This document shows, one piece after another, positions 1-5,546 of a stretch of DNA of 14,749 bases. The notes under the pieces are model-generated. The model saw only the letters and a program-made list of their open reading frames with translations, did not search any database and was not told the DNA's origin. The stretch is from Clostridia bacterium (GTDB taxonomy: Bacteria; Bacillota; Clostridia; Oscillospirales; Acutalibacteraceae): NCBI GenBank assembly GCA_017939855.1, contig JAGAZW010000218.1:1-14749 (forward strand), written 5' to 3'. Within the stretch, counting starts at the first letter, position 1, and each line of letters begins with the position of its first letter. The position numbers and the translations under genes were made by a program.

Positions 1-1260
1 AATACTTTTTGCGTTTTCAAGCAGATATTTCTCCGCTTCACTGTTCCAAAGACCGTTATTGGCTTTTACAAGCTCAGAAAGATGAGCAAAAACGGGGTTG
101 GTTTTGCCAAGCTCTTCAAAATCTGCAATTGCTGTAAGAGGCATACTTATTTGATTATAAATAAGCTTTTTGCCGCCTCTGATATTTGGAAGATTTAGTG
201 TAGTTTCAACCACACTGTCCAGTCCTCCTATATGGGTTACCATTGCAGCGGGATTTATCTTTCCGCTGTTCATCATCGCAATAGCCTCACGCATATCCTC
301 GGTGTTTCCGCCCGAGGTTCCCACAATATGTGTATACGCATAATGAACATTAAAGAAGTTTAATTCGGCTTTGAAGTTACTATCGGTCGGACCTGCAAAA
401 AAGTTGAGGCATCCATCATATCCGAGTATGCCGTCTGCCTGTTCGATTACCTGTTTTACGGGAGCAAAGCAAATAACATCGTCATAACCTGTGCCGCCCG
501 TAATATCTCTCAATGCTTTAACAGCATCGGGTGTCTTGGCCGTGTTTACATAACGAAGCTCGACTCCCATTTCACGAGCATGTTCAACAGTGTATATGCT
601 TTCAGCCCGTGCAAGACGTTCATCGTCAATATCGGTAACGACCAAAAGTGAAGGACGGCGGTCGCAGTGCAATGCATAGTCAATAGCACCAAGTCCCATA
701 GGTCCTACCGATGCGAGAAGTGCCATCTTTCCGCCTTCAACAATTCCCATATCGTGAACATAGCTTCCTGCTTTGGTATGGTACATAGCATGAAATGTAC
801 CTATTACACAGCTCATAGGCTCTGCTAAAGAGCCATAAAAGTAGGTGTCTGAATCATATTTAAGCAAACAGTCACTCAAAAGGGTTTCGATAGGAACATT
901 TGCATATTGTGAGTCCCCGCCGCATTCGGAATAAGAATATCCGGGAGCTAAGAGAGACCCTTTATAGAAATGCGCCGGTTGGATGGAGAATTTATCTCCC
1001 GGTTTATATTTATGCTTCCAGTTTTCTCCTACTTCTATTATCTCTCCGCAAAATTCATGTCCTACAATAGTCGGGTTTTCTTCCACATTATCGGGTACAC
1101 GCTTATGCTCTCCGCCCTCTATTGCTGCCTTATATGTACTCATGCAAAGAGAATCTGAAATGATTTTAACACGTACTCCGTCATTACCGATATCCGTTAA
1201 TTCGATATCCTCCAGACGTAAATCCATTTTTCCGTGTATTCTAACTGCTTTTGTTTTCAT
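1..1260 (-). CDS. Zinc-type medium-chain dehydrogenase, SorE/YggP-like (3' end beyond window)
   Basis: A medium-chain zinc-dependent alcohol/polyol dehydrogenase. The frame is open for 420 codons with no stop before the window edge, so the C-terminus is missing. The N-terminal part resembles L-sorbose-1-phosphate reductase SorE and E. coli YggP as I remember them (MDLRLEDIEL, SDSLCMSTYKAA, VGHEFCGEI). Likely catalytic zinc ligands are C39, H68, E69 and E147. A glycine-rich nucleotide loop lies near 183-192 (SVGPMGLGAI). The four-cysteine structural-zinc lobe of classical alcohol dehydrogenases is not seen, as in SorE-type proteins. The ATG follows a GGAGG about 10 bases upstream and lies 28 bases after the PHP gene, so it is the third gene of the operon. 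The expected role is oxidation or reduction of a sugar or polyol phosphate with NAD(P). The exact substrate cannot be read from sequence; family certainty is high. Confidence 0.88.
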   Translation of the reverse strand, partial: MKTKAVRIHGKMDLRLEDIELTDIGNDGVRVKIISDSLCMSTYKAAIEGGEHKRVPDNVEENPTIVGHEFCGEIIEVGENWKHKYKPGDKFSIQPAHFYKGSLLAPGYSYSECGGDSQYANVPIETLLSDCLLKYDSDTYFYGSLAEPMSCVIGTFHAMYHTKAGSYVHDMGIVEGGKMALLASVGPMGLGAIDYALHCDRRPSLLVVTDIDDERLARAESIYTVEHAREMGVELRYVNTAKTPDAVKALRDITGGTGYDDVICFAPVKQVIEQADGILGYDGCLNFFAGPTDSNFKAELNFFNVHYAYTHIVGTSGGNTEDMREAIAMMNSGKINPAAMVTHIGGLDSVVETTLNLPNIRGGKKLIYNQISMPLTAIADFEELGKTNPVFAHLSELVKANNGLWNSEAEKYLLENAKSI

Positions 1261-1288
1261 ATATACTAATTCCTCCGTAATTTATAAT

Positions 1289-2464
1289 TTATAGTTTTTC
1301 TCGCTCAACAAGTTTCCATGCCATATCTACAAGGTGTGAAAATTGAGGAAGCTCAAGTTGTTTGCAAATCATACTCTGACGTGAGGTATTTACATCCTCG
1401 CCGGAAATTTCCGTCATCGAGTAGTCCTGACAAAGCTTTTGCAGACGTTTAATCTGTGCGTCGGTGTTGCGTGCAGGCATATAGGTGACTGCGTTTACAC
1501 CCTCTTCACGCAGAGTAATGAATAGTTCATCAAGATAATCGTCTTCGAATTTAGCAGCTTTTTTGTCGCCGGTCACAGAATTTGTAACATCGCCGAGATA
1601 AGCATAACAGAGAATGGCTCCAACCTCATCTGATAGCTTAACCACTTCTTTAAGTGACAGACATTCATCGGTGGCAGGGATATATATTTTGCTTACAAGT
1701 TGTGCTTTCAGCACCCCGAGAAGATCGTATGCAAGATGTGGGTTTTCAGGGTCAGACAGCATATTTATCTGCTTTTCTGAGAGAGGCAGCTTAAGGGTGT
1801 TGCCAACAAATTCTGCACAGTTTTCAATTCCGCAGATATCTATAATCTTAAGACTGAGTGCATAAAGCAGATGTCTTTCTGTAACGGAACCTCCGTCGCT
1901 ATAGTAAGAAAGTGGAACTACATCCTTTTGAAAATCTAATTGAATTTCAAAAGGAGCCATAATAGAGTTGATGTTTTCGAGCATTTTTTTATTGCGTTCA
2001 TTACGTCTTTGACGAAGTGGTTCAAAAACTTCTTGCAAACGTTTAAATCCCGTTGCGGGAACACTGTGTATTGCCATATAAGCGATGCCATCTTGATCCG
2101 GATTGTTAAGCTTTCGTCCGGCAAGACGTGTTTTTGAAAAATCAACCCGACATTCCATACCGCAGGTAGTACCGATTCCGGCGATATCACCAGCTTTTCG
2201 GAATTCATCTGCTCCCGCAATACTGTCGTGGTCCATAATGCCGGCGGTTTGTAGACCCTCGGCACGTGCCATATAGATGGCAGCGGTAGGTGAATAAGGT
2301 GAGAAGGAATAACAGGTATGTATATGGTTATTAGCGTATTGGGGTTTTACTTGCGGTTTTACTTGCTCTTTTTCTAAAACCAGTTTTAAGTTTTCAAGGC
2401 GCTTGTCACTGTCAGGAACATTTAAAGATTTGAGGGTTTCCTGCATTTTTACATACATACTCAT
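1289..2464 (-). CDS. PHP-domain metal-dependent hydrolase-like protein
   Basis: A 391-residue protein of the polymerase-and-histidinol-phosphatase (PHP) superfamily, whose members are mostly metal-dependent phosphoesterases. Visible motifs are NHIHT (H47, H49), MDHDSI (D78, H79, D80) and GMECRVD (E104). A late motif GEDVN (355-359) corresponds to the usual GSDxH, with Asn in place of His. The first 45 residues are a charged extension with a short QVKPQVKPQ repeat. No signal peptide or membrane segment is seen, so it is cytoplasmic. It is the middle gene of the operon. Its ATG has an AAGGAGA ribosome site 8 bases upstream that overlaps the stop codon of the SDR gene, suggesting translational coupling. 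The context suggests action on a phosphorylated sugar or polyol handled by the flanking dehydrogenases. That is inference; the substrate is unknown. Confidence 0.85.
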   Translation of the reverse strand: MSMYVKMQETLKSLNVPDSDKRLENLKLVLEKEQVKPQVKPQYANNHIHTCYSFSPYSPTAAIYMARAEGLQTAGIMDHDSIAGADEFRKAGDIAGIGTTCGMECRVDFSKTRLAGRKLNNPDQDGIAYMAIHSVPATGFKRLQEVFEPLRQRRNERNKKMLENINSIMAPFEIQLDFQKDVVPLSYYSDGGSVTERHLLYALSLKIIDICGIENCAEFVGNTLKLPLSEKQINMLSDPENPHLAYDLLGVLKAQLVSKIYIPATDECLSLKEVVKLSDEVGAILCYAYLGDVTNSVTGDKKAAKFEDDYLDELFITLREEGVNAVTYMPARNTDAQIKRLQKLCQDYSMTEISGEDVNTSRQSMICKQLELPQFSHLVDMAWKLVEREKL

Positions 2465-2476
2465 AATTTTTTCTCC

Positions 2477-3349
2477 TTATTTAAGCATTGTCTGTCCGCC
2501 GGTAACGGGTAACGCCTGACCGGTCTCATAGCACTGCTCTACACAATAAAATAGTGCTTTAGCAACATCTTCCGGTGTACAGCCTCTGCGTATTGGCGAC
2601 TTAGAAAGATAAAATTCTTTAACATCTTCTATTGTCTTAGCACCAGGGACCTTTCCTGCATTGAGATATTGAACAAAGAGTCCTTTTTCGGGATCGGACC
2701 AAAGCGGACCGTCATAGAAGTTACCGGGGCAAATAGCATTTACCTTTATATGATAATCCACCAGCTCAAGTGCAAAACTTTGTGTGAGACCTATACCACC
2801 GAATTTTCCACCAGCATAGGCGAAATTGTTTTTAGAACCGGTAAGACCGGATTTAGAGTTGATTTGGATTATATCAAACCATTTTTCATCATCAGCTTCG
2901 TGTTGTGCCTTCATAATTTCCGAAGCGTATTTTGCACAATAGAAGTATCCGTCATAGTTTACTTTTGTTACGAAAGCAAACTGTTCAGGGGTCAGATCTT
3001 CAAGACTTCCTGCCTTTAGTACACCTGCATTGGAAACGAAAATGTCGATGCCGCCGAAATGTGCAACCGTATCAATAACCAATTCCTCCACAGACTGAGG
3101 ATTGCTTACGTCCACTTTAAGTCCCAGCGCACGTTCGCCAAGTCTAGCTGCAGAGGTCTTTGCAAGTTCTTCGTTAATGTCTGCCAAAACTACGCTCGCA
3201 CCCTCACTGTAGAGCTGTTCGGCTATGCCAAATCCGAAGCCTTGTGCACCACCTGTTACTATGGCAATCTTACCACCAAGGCGACCACATGTGTTAGGTC
3301 TTGTATGAATCTTTTCTTTTGCGAGTGCTTTTGCTTCTGCTAAATTCAT
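2477..3349 (-). CDS. Short-chain dehydrogenase/reductase, sorbitol-6-phosphate dehydrogenase-like
   Basis: A classical SDR oxidoreductase of 290 residues. The Rossmann motif is TGGAQGFGFG (32-41). D57 in VVLADIN favours NAD over NADP. SNAG is at 106-109, and the catalytic set is S165, Y178 and K182 (YAGGK), followed by the ICPG segment (206-209). About 25 extra N-terminal residues precede the Rossmann fold. The start is placed at the ATG at 3349 because AGGAGA lies 8 bases upstream. An in-frame ATG at 3373 would put that ribosome site inside the gene. It is the first gene of the operon with the PHP protein and the SorE-like dehydrogenase. Pairing a SorD-type SDR with a SorE-type enzyme recalls L-sorbose catabolism (sorbose-1-phosphate to sorbitol-6-phosphate to fructose-6-phosphate). 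That specific reaction is inferred; the SDR family call is secure. Confidence 0.88.
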   Translation of the reverse strand: MNLAEAKALAKEKIHTRPNTCGRLGGKIAIVTGGAQGFGFGIAEQLYSEGASVVLADINEELAKTSAARLGERALGLKVDVSNPQSVEELVIDTVAHFGGIDIFVSNAGVLKAGSLEDLTPEQFAFVTKVNYDGYFYCAKYASEIMKAQHEADDEKWFDIIQINSKSGLTGSKNNFAYAGGKFGGIGLTQSFALELVDYHIKVNAICPGNFYDGPLWSDPEKGLFVQYLNAGKVPGAKTIEDVKEFYLSKSPIRRGCTPEDVAKALFYCVEQCYETGQALPVTGGQTMLK

Positions 3350-3411
3350 TATTCTAATCTCCTTTTTGAACAATAATTATTCTCAATTATATGTTAAAAA
3401 TATACATATTT

Positions 3412-3441
3412 ATTATAGCATAAGTCATTATATAATGTCCA
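3412..3441 (-). promoter_or_regulatory. Sigma-A promoter of the SDR-PHP-dehydrogenase operon
   Basis: On the minus strand, TGGACA (3441-3436) and TATAAT (3417-3412) are separated by 18 bases, with a TGC extension directly before the -10. The predicted start is near 3405, giving a leader of about 55 bases before the SDR ATG at 3349. A 14-base palindrome (AAATAT-AC-ATATTT, 3398-3411) abuts the -10 and covers the predicted start site. It could be a repressor site, although the region is AT-rich. Confidence 0.7.
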
Positions 3442-3490
3442 GCAAAATCTATTGTAAAAAAACATCAAAATTCGCAAAGTAAATTTATGC

Positions 3491-3535
3491 AAAAAATAAG
3501 TGACCCAAGACAAAAAGTCCTTAGGTCACTTATTT
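3491..3535 (-). terminator. Intrinsic terminator downstream of thiT
   Basis: A long hairpin: a 12-bp outer stem (3494-3505 with 3524-3535, core AAGTGACC/GGTCACTT) continues inward with further pairing (3507-3511 with 3517-3522, one bulge) around an AAAAA loop. On the minus strand it ends in a T run (3496-3491). It lies 26 bases after the thiT stop codon and separates that unit from the dehydrogenase operon. Confidence 0.87.
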
Positions 3536-3561
3536 AAAAAAACAGGATAAAAATTTTAAGA

Positions 3562-4125
3562 CTATATCCTCTCCAATTTTTTAAGAGGATAGCGCAAAAG
3601 CGCCATAGCAACTATTGCAATAATGGTGTTAGGAAGCATATATAAACCGTTGTAAATAAGGGAATATATGAGTGCATTTGAAGTAACGATGCAGCCTATT
3701 TCGGTAGCGGTCGTTATACCGTAAAGTACCACGCCACTTAAAACAGAAACCGCATAACGGGCAAGGCAACCTAAAAATACACCCACTTCGAATAATTTGC
3801 CCTTGCATTTAGCCGCACCACCGAAAAATCCCGCAATGCCGATTATAGTGTATGCAAGAACATAGTCGAGAAGGACAGAAGGAAGACCATAGCCCCACTT
3901 GCCACCTACAGTTACATAAAGGATGCTGAATACAAATCCGCTTATAAAACTATATTTGTATCCGTGACGGTAGGCAATTATAAATAGCGGTATCATACCA
4001 AATCCTATTGAACCGCCCACCGCACCAATTGGTATTTCGGGAATAATGGACAATACTATTGCAACTGCTATAAAAATTGCGCATTCTGACAAAACATAAA
4101 CCGGTTTTTTTGAATTTAAGTTCAT
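3562..4125 (-). CDS. thiT: ThiT, thiamine-specific S component of an ECF transporter
   Basis: A 187-residue, very hydrophobic protein with about six membrane helices, matching the size of the ThiT/YuaJ family. ThiT binds thiamine in the membrane and works with a shared energizing module (EcfA, EcfA', EcfT), which is not in this window. Family-like segments include IGFGMIPLFIIAYRHG, LLDYVLAY, ARYAVSVLSGVVLYG and YSLIYNGLYMLP near the C-terminal side. The ATG has AAGGAG 7 bases upstream. The identification is strongly backed by the TPP riboswitch and terminator directly upstream, which link expression to cellular thiamine pyrophosphate. The gene stands alone between its own promoter and a strong terminator. 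Confidence 0.93.
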   Translation of the reverse strand: MNLNSKKPVYVLSECAIFIAVAIVLSIIPEIPIGAVGGSIGFGMIPLFIIAYRHGYKYSFISGFVFSILYVTVGGKWGYGLPSVLLDYVLAYTIIGIAGFFGGAAKCKGKLFEVGVFLGCLARYAVSVLSGVVLYGITTATEIGCIVTSNALIYSLIYNGLYMLPNTIIAIVAMALLRYPLKKLERI

Positions 4126-4151
4126 AAAATCACTCCTTTTAATTGTGTAAA

Positions 4152-4189
4152 TAAAAAAGGAAGCCGCAGATTATATTTTAACCTGCGGC
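4152..4189 (-). terminator. Intrinsic terminator of the TPP riboswitch expression platform
   Basis: Minus-strand GCCGCAG (4189-4183) pairs with CTGCGGC (4169-4163), followed by TTCC and a run of six T (4158-4153). It sits between the aptamer and the thiT ribosome site, the arrangement expected for transcription attenuation. The TGCGG in P4 of the aptamer (4233-4229) can pair with CCGCA in the first terminator arm, which could form an antiterminator when TPP is absent. This pairing is my reading, not a computed fold. Confidence 0.87.
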
Positions 4190-4199
4190 GATACTATTA

Positions 4200-4308
4200 T
4201 ATCAAGTATTTCCCTACGGCGGCATTATCCGCATCAGGTCACAGGTCGGAACATAGCCATAAACTACAGCGGTTCCCTCTCAGCCTGAGTTAATCAAGCT
4301 CCCTTTTT
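4200..4308 (-). ncRNA. TPP (thiamine pyrophosphate) riboswitch aptamer
   Basis: On the minus strand the two hallmark blocks of the THI-box are present: CTGAGA (4283-4278), following a short P3 stem (CTTGA/TCAGG), and the long conserved block at 4238-4210 beginning CCTGATGCGGATAATGCC and ending CGTAGGGAA. An extra stem of GGAAC/GTTCC between them fits the optional P3a arm. P2 looks short (AGG/CCT) and a convincing P1 closing stem was not found by eye, so the outer boundaries are approximate. TPP binding should favour the downstream terminator and shut off thiT. Confidence 0.94.
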
Positions 4309-4309
4309 T

Positions 4310-4335
4310 ATTCATTTTTTAACTGTAAAATGAAT
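4310..4335. other. Hairpin in the thiT leader just upstream of the aptamer
   Basis: ATTCATTTT (4310-4318) and AAAATGAAT (4327-4335) form a 9-bp stem with an 8-base loop. A second small inverted repeat (GTCACT/AGTGAC, 4370-4375 and 4353-4358) lies further upstream. Both are within about 95 bases of leader transcribed before the riboswitch. No T tract follows on the minus strand, so it does not look like a terminator. Role unknown. Confidence 0.4.
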
Positions 4336-4408
4336 CGTAAAGCCAAAACCGAAGTGACAAGGCTTCATCGTCACTCAGATTTCCCAAAACATTTTCTACA
4401 GCAGCTTT

Positions 4409-4437
4409 ATTTTAGCACCAACGGCAGAAAATGTCAA
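4409..4437 (-). promoter_or_regulatory. Sigma-A promoter of the thiT transcript
   Basis: On the minus strand, TTGACA (4437-4432) and TAAAAT (4414-4409) are 17 bases apart, with TGC directly before the -10. The predicted start is near 4402, giving a leader of about 275 bases that contains the TPP riboswitch and its terminator. Confidence 0.83.
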
Positions 4438-4511
4438 CCGTAAAATTTAAAGATATTATTTTTGAAAATTCTTATTTGCGGCAGTTGAGCATATTAATGT
4501 CTTAAAATCCC

Positions 4512-4540
4512 TTGGCAAATTATGAACAAAATGTTAAAAT
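4512..4540 (+). promoter_or_regulatory. Sigma-A promoter of the zinc-ribbon membrane protein gene
   Basis: TTGGCA (4512-4517) and TAAAAT (4535-4540) with a 17-base spacer. The predicted start is near 4547 and the leader about 75 bases. It is divergent from the thiT promoter, with about 75 bases between the two -35 elements. Confidence 0.72.
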
Positions 4541-4559
4541 GTCGACTGTAGGGATAACA

Positions 4560-4582
4560 CCTTAAAAATTGTCCTTTTAAGG
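4560..4582. other. Hairpin in the 5' leader of the zinc-ribbon gene
   Basis: CCTTAAAA (4560-4567) pairs with TTTTAAGG (4575-4582) around a 7-base loop, about 30 bases before the ribosome site. No T run follows, so it is more likely a stability or folding element than a terminator. It could also be chance in AT-rich DNA. Confidence 0.35.
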
Positions 4583-4622
4583 GTTTATTTGTTGAAAATA
4601 ATACGAATTAAGGAGGCAAAAT

Positions 4623-5057
4623 ATGTTTTGTGTAAATTGTGGTAGTGAAAATCAGGAAGGTACAAAGTTTTGTATTAAATGCGGAGCTCCTATAGAGCAG
4701 CAACAACAGGTAACTGCACAGCCGCCCATTCAACCGCCTGTTCAGCAGCCTATGTATCAGCAACCTATGTATCAGCAGCCCATGGTTCCAGGGAAGGGTC
4801 TGGGCATCGCTTCTATGGTTTTAGGTATTTTATCGCTCGTTTTGTTCTGTGTGTGGTATGTTGCGATTCCTTGTGGCATTATTGGTCTTGTATTAGGAGC
4901 AGTAGGCTATAATAAAGCTCGTAGCTGCAACATTAAAAACGGAATGGCAACAGCTGGTATAGTTTGCTCTTGCATAGCACTTGGACTTGCGGTTCTCTTT
5001 GTTATAATCGTTGCTATCGGCATGGCGGAACTGAATTCTTTTTATTATAATTTCTAA
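4623..5057 (+). CDS. Zinc-ribbon plus DUF4190-like two-helix membrane protein
   Basis: A 144-residue small membrane protein of unknown function. Residues 1-22 form a zinc ribbon with two knuckles (CVNCG at 3-7 and CIKCG at 17-21). Then comes a Gln/Pro-rich linker with repeated QQPMY units (about 25-54). The C-terminal part is DUF4190-like, with two long hydrophobic helices (about 60-90 and 108-132) and a glycine-rich turn (LVLGAVGYNKAR). The start is secure: AAGGAGG lies 7 bases before the ATG. Proteins of this build are common in Clostridia, often near other small membrane proteins; their role is not known to me. It is followed by a hairpin and then by the DUF2752-like gene on the same strand. 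Confidence 0.82.
   Translation: MFCVNCGSENQEGTKFCIKCGAPIEQQQQVTAQPPIQPPVQQPMYQQPMYQQPMVPGKGLGIASMVLGILSLVLFCVWYVAIPCGIIGLVLGAVGYNKARSCNIKNGMATAGIVCSCIALGLAVLFVIIVAIGMAELNSFYYNF
4746..4784 (+). repeat. 15-bp tandem repeat coding QQPMY units
   Basis: Two near-identical 15-base units (4746-4760 and 4761-4775, one base different) and a partial third (4776-4784). They encode the Gln/Pro/Met/Tyr linker between the zinc ribbon and the membrane helices. Copy number may vary between strains by slippage. Confidence 0.75.
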
Positions 5058-5066
5058 ATAAAAACT

Positions 5067-5104
5067 TAGAGCAGCTAAACGTTAAGGCTGCTCTATATAT
5101 TTTA
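5067..5104 (+). terminator. Hairpin after the zinc-ribbon gene, weak intrinsic terminator
   Basis: TAGAGCAGC (5067-5075) pairs perfectly with GCTGCTCTA (5087-5095), an 11-base loop between them, followed by an interrupted T-rich tail (TATATTTTA). It lies 9 bases after the stop codon. The next gene starts only 24 bases after the stem with no obvious promoter of its own, so partial read-through is likely. Confidence 0.6.
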
Positions 5105-5118
5105 CTAGGGAAAATACC

Positions 5119-5508
5119 ATGCTGAAAAAAAGAACAGAAAAACTAATAATTCTTTTAGATTCTATTTTATTGTTTTTTGCAATTTTTGCACAAAGAATAG
5201 CATCATTTATGTTACAGAAGCTGCCTGATTGCTATTTTGCGGCTCATAAAATACCCTGTCCATCCTGCGGAGGGACAAGATGTGTATATAATTTCTTTTC
5301 GGGCAACATTTTAGATGCATTTTGCTATAATCAATTTATTTTTTTCTTAATTATATACCTCATAATTATATTTGCCTTTTTGAATCTTGGATATCTCTTT
5401 AAAGTGGAATGGTCAAAGATGGTATTCAAGAAAATTACGCACTATAAGGTTATTATTTCTATTGCTTTGTTATATGCTTTATTTGGGATACTGAGAATAT
5501 TTTTATAA
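5119..5508 (+). CDS. DUF2752-like small membrane protein
   Basis: A 129-residue membrane protein of unknown function with about three hydrophobic helices (roughly 8-30, 71-95 and 110-128). The family signature is the CPSCGGTR motif (47-54), followed by a hydrophobic stretch containing GNILDAF and an Asn-rich turn (CYNQFIFF). This matches DUF2752 proteins, whose CPxCGxTR motif suggests a metal or redox site. The ribosome site is weak (AGGG, 8 bases before the ATG). The gene follows the zinc-ribbon/DUF4190-like gene closely. Both carry CxxC motifs next to membrane helices and are probably co-expressed despite the hairpin between them. No function should be assigned beyond the family. Confidence 0.8.
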   Translation: MLKKRTEKLIILLDSILLFFAIFAQRIASFMLQKLPDCYFAAHKIPCPSCGGTRCVYNFFSGNILDAFCYNQFIFFLIIYLIIIFAFLNLGYLFKVEWSKMVFKKITHYKVIISIALLYALFGILRIFL

Positions 5509-5514
5509 GATATA

Positions 5515-5545
5515 AAGGTGCAGAAGTTTAAACTTCTGCGACCTT
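5515..5545. terminator. Bidirectional hairpin between convergent genes
   Basis: A perfect 20-base palindrome with the core GCAGAAGTTTAAACTTCTGC (5520-5539) is extended by AAGGT/ACCTT arms with one bulged base. It lies between the end of the DUF2752-like gene and the stop codon of the minus-strand dockerin gene at 5547. Flanks on both sides are A/T-rich but without a long uniform T run, so it may act as a moderate terminator in both directions. Confidence 0.65.
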
Positions 5546-5546
5546 A

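Noticed and set aside
970..1294. Plus-strand open frames opposite the SorE-like dehydrogenase
   Set aside because: They have no family features and lie fully antisense to a gene with clear catalytic motifs.
2342..2368. 12-bp tandem repeat inside the PHP gene (QVKPQVKPQ)
   Set aside because: Only two copies in a flexible linker; no sign of a mobile or regulatory element.
3350..3373. ATG at 3373 as the start of the SDR gene
   Set aside because: The AGGAGA ribosome site lies downstream of it and serves the ATG at 3349.
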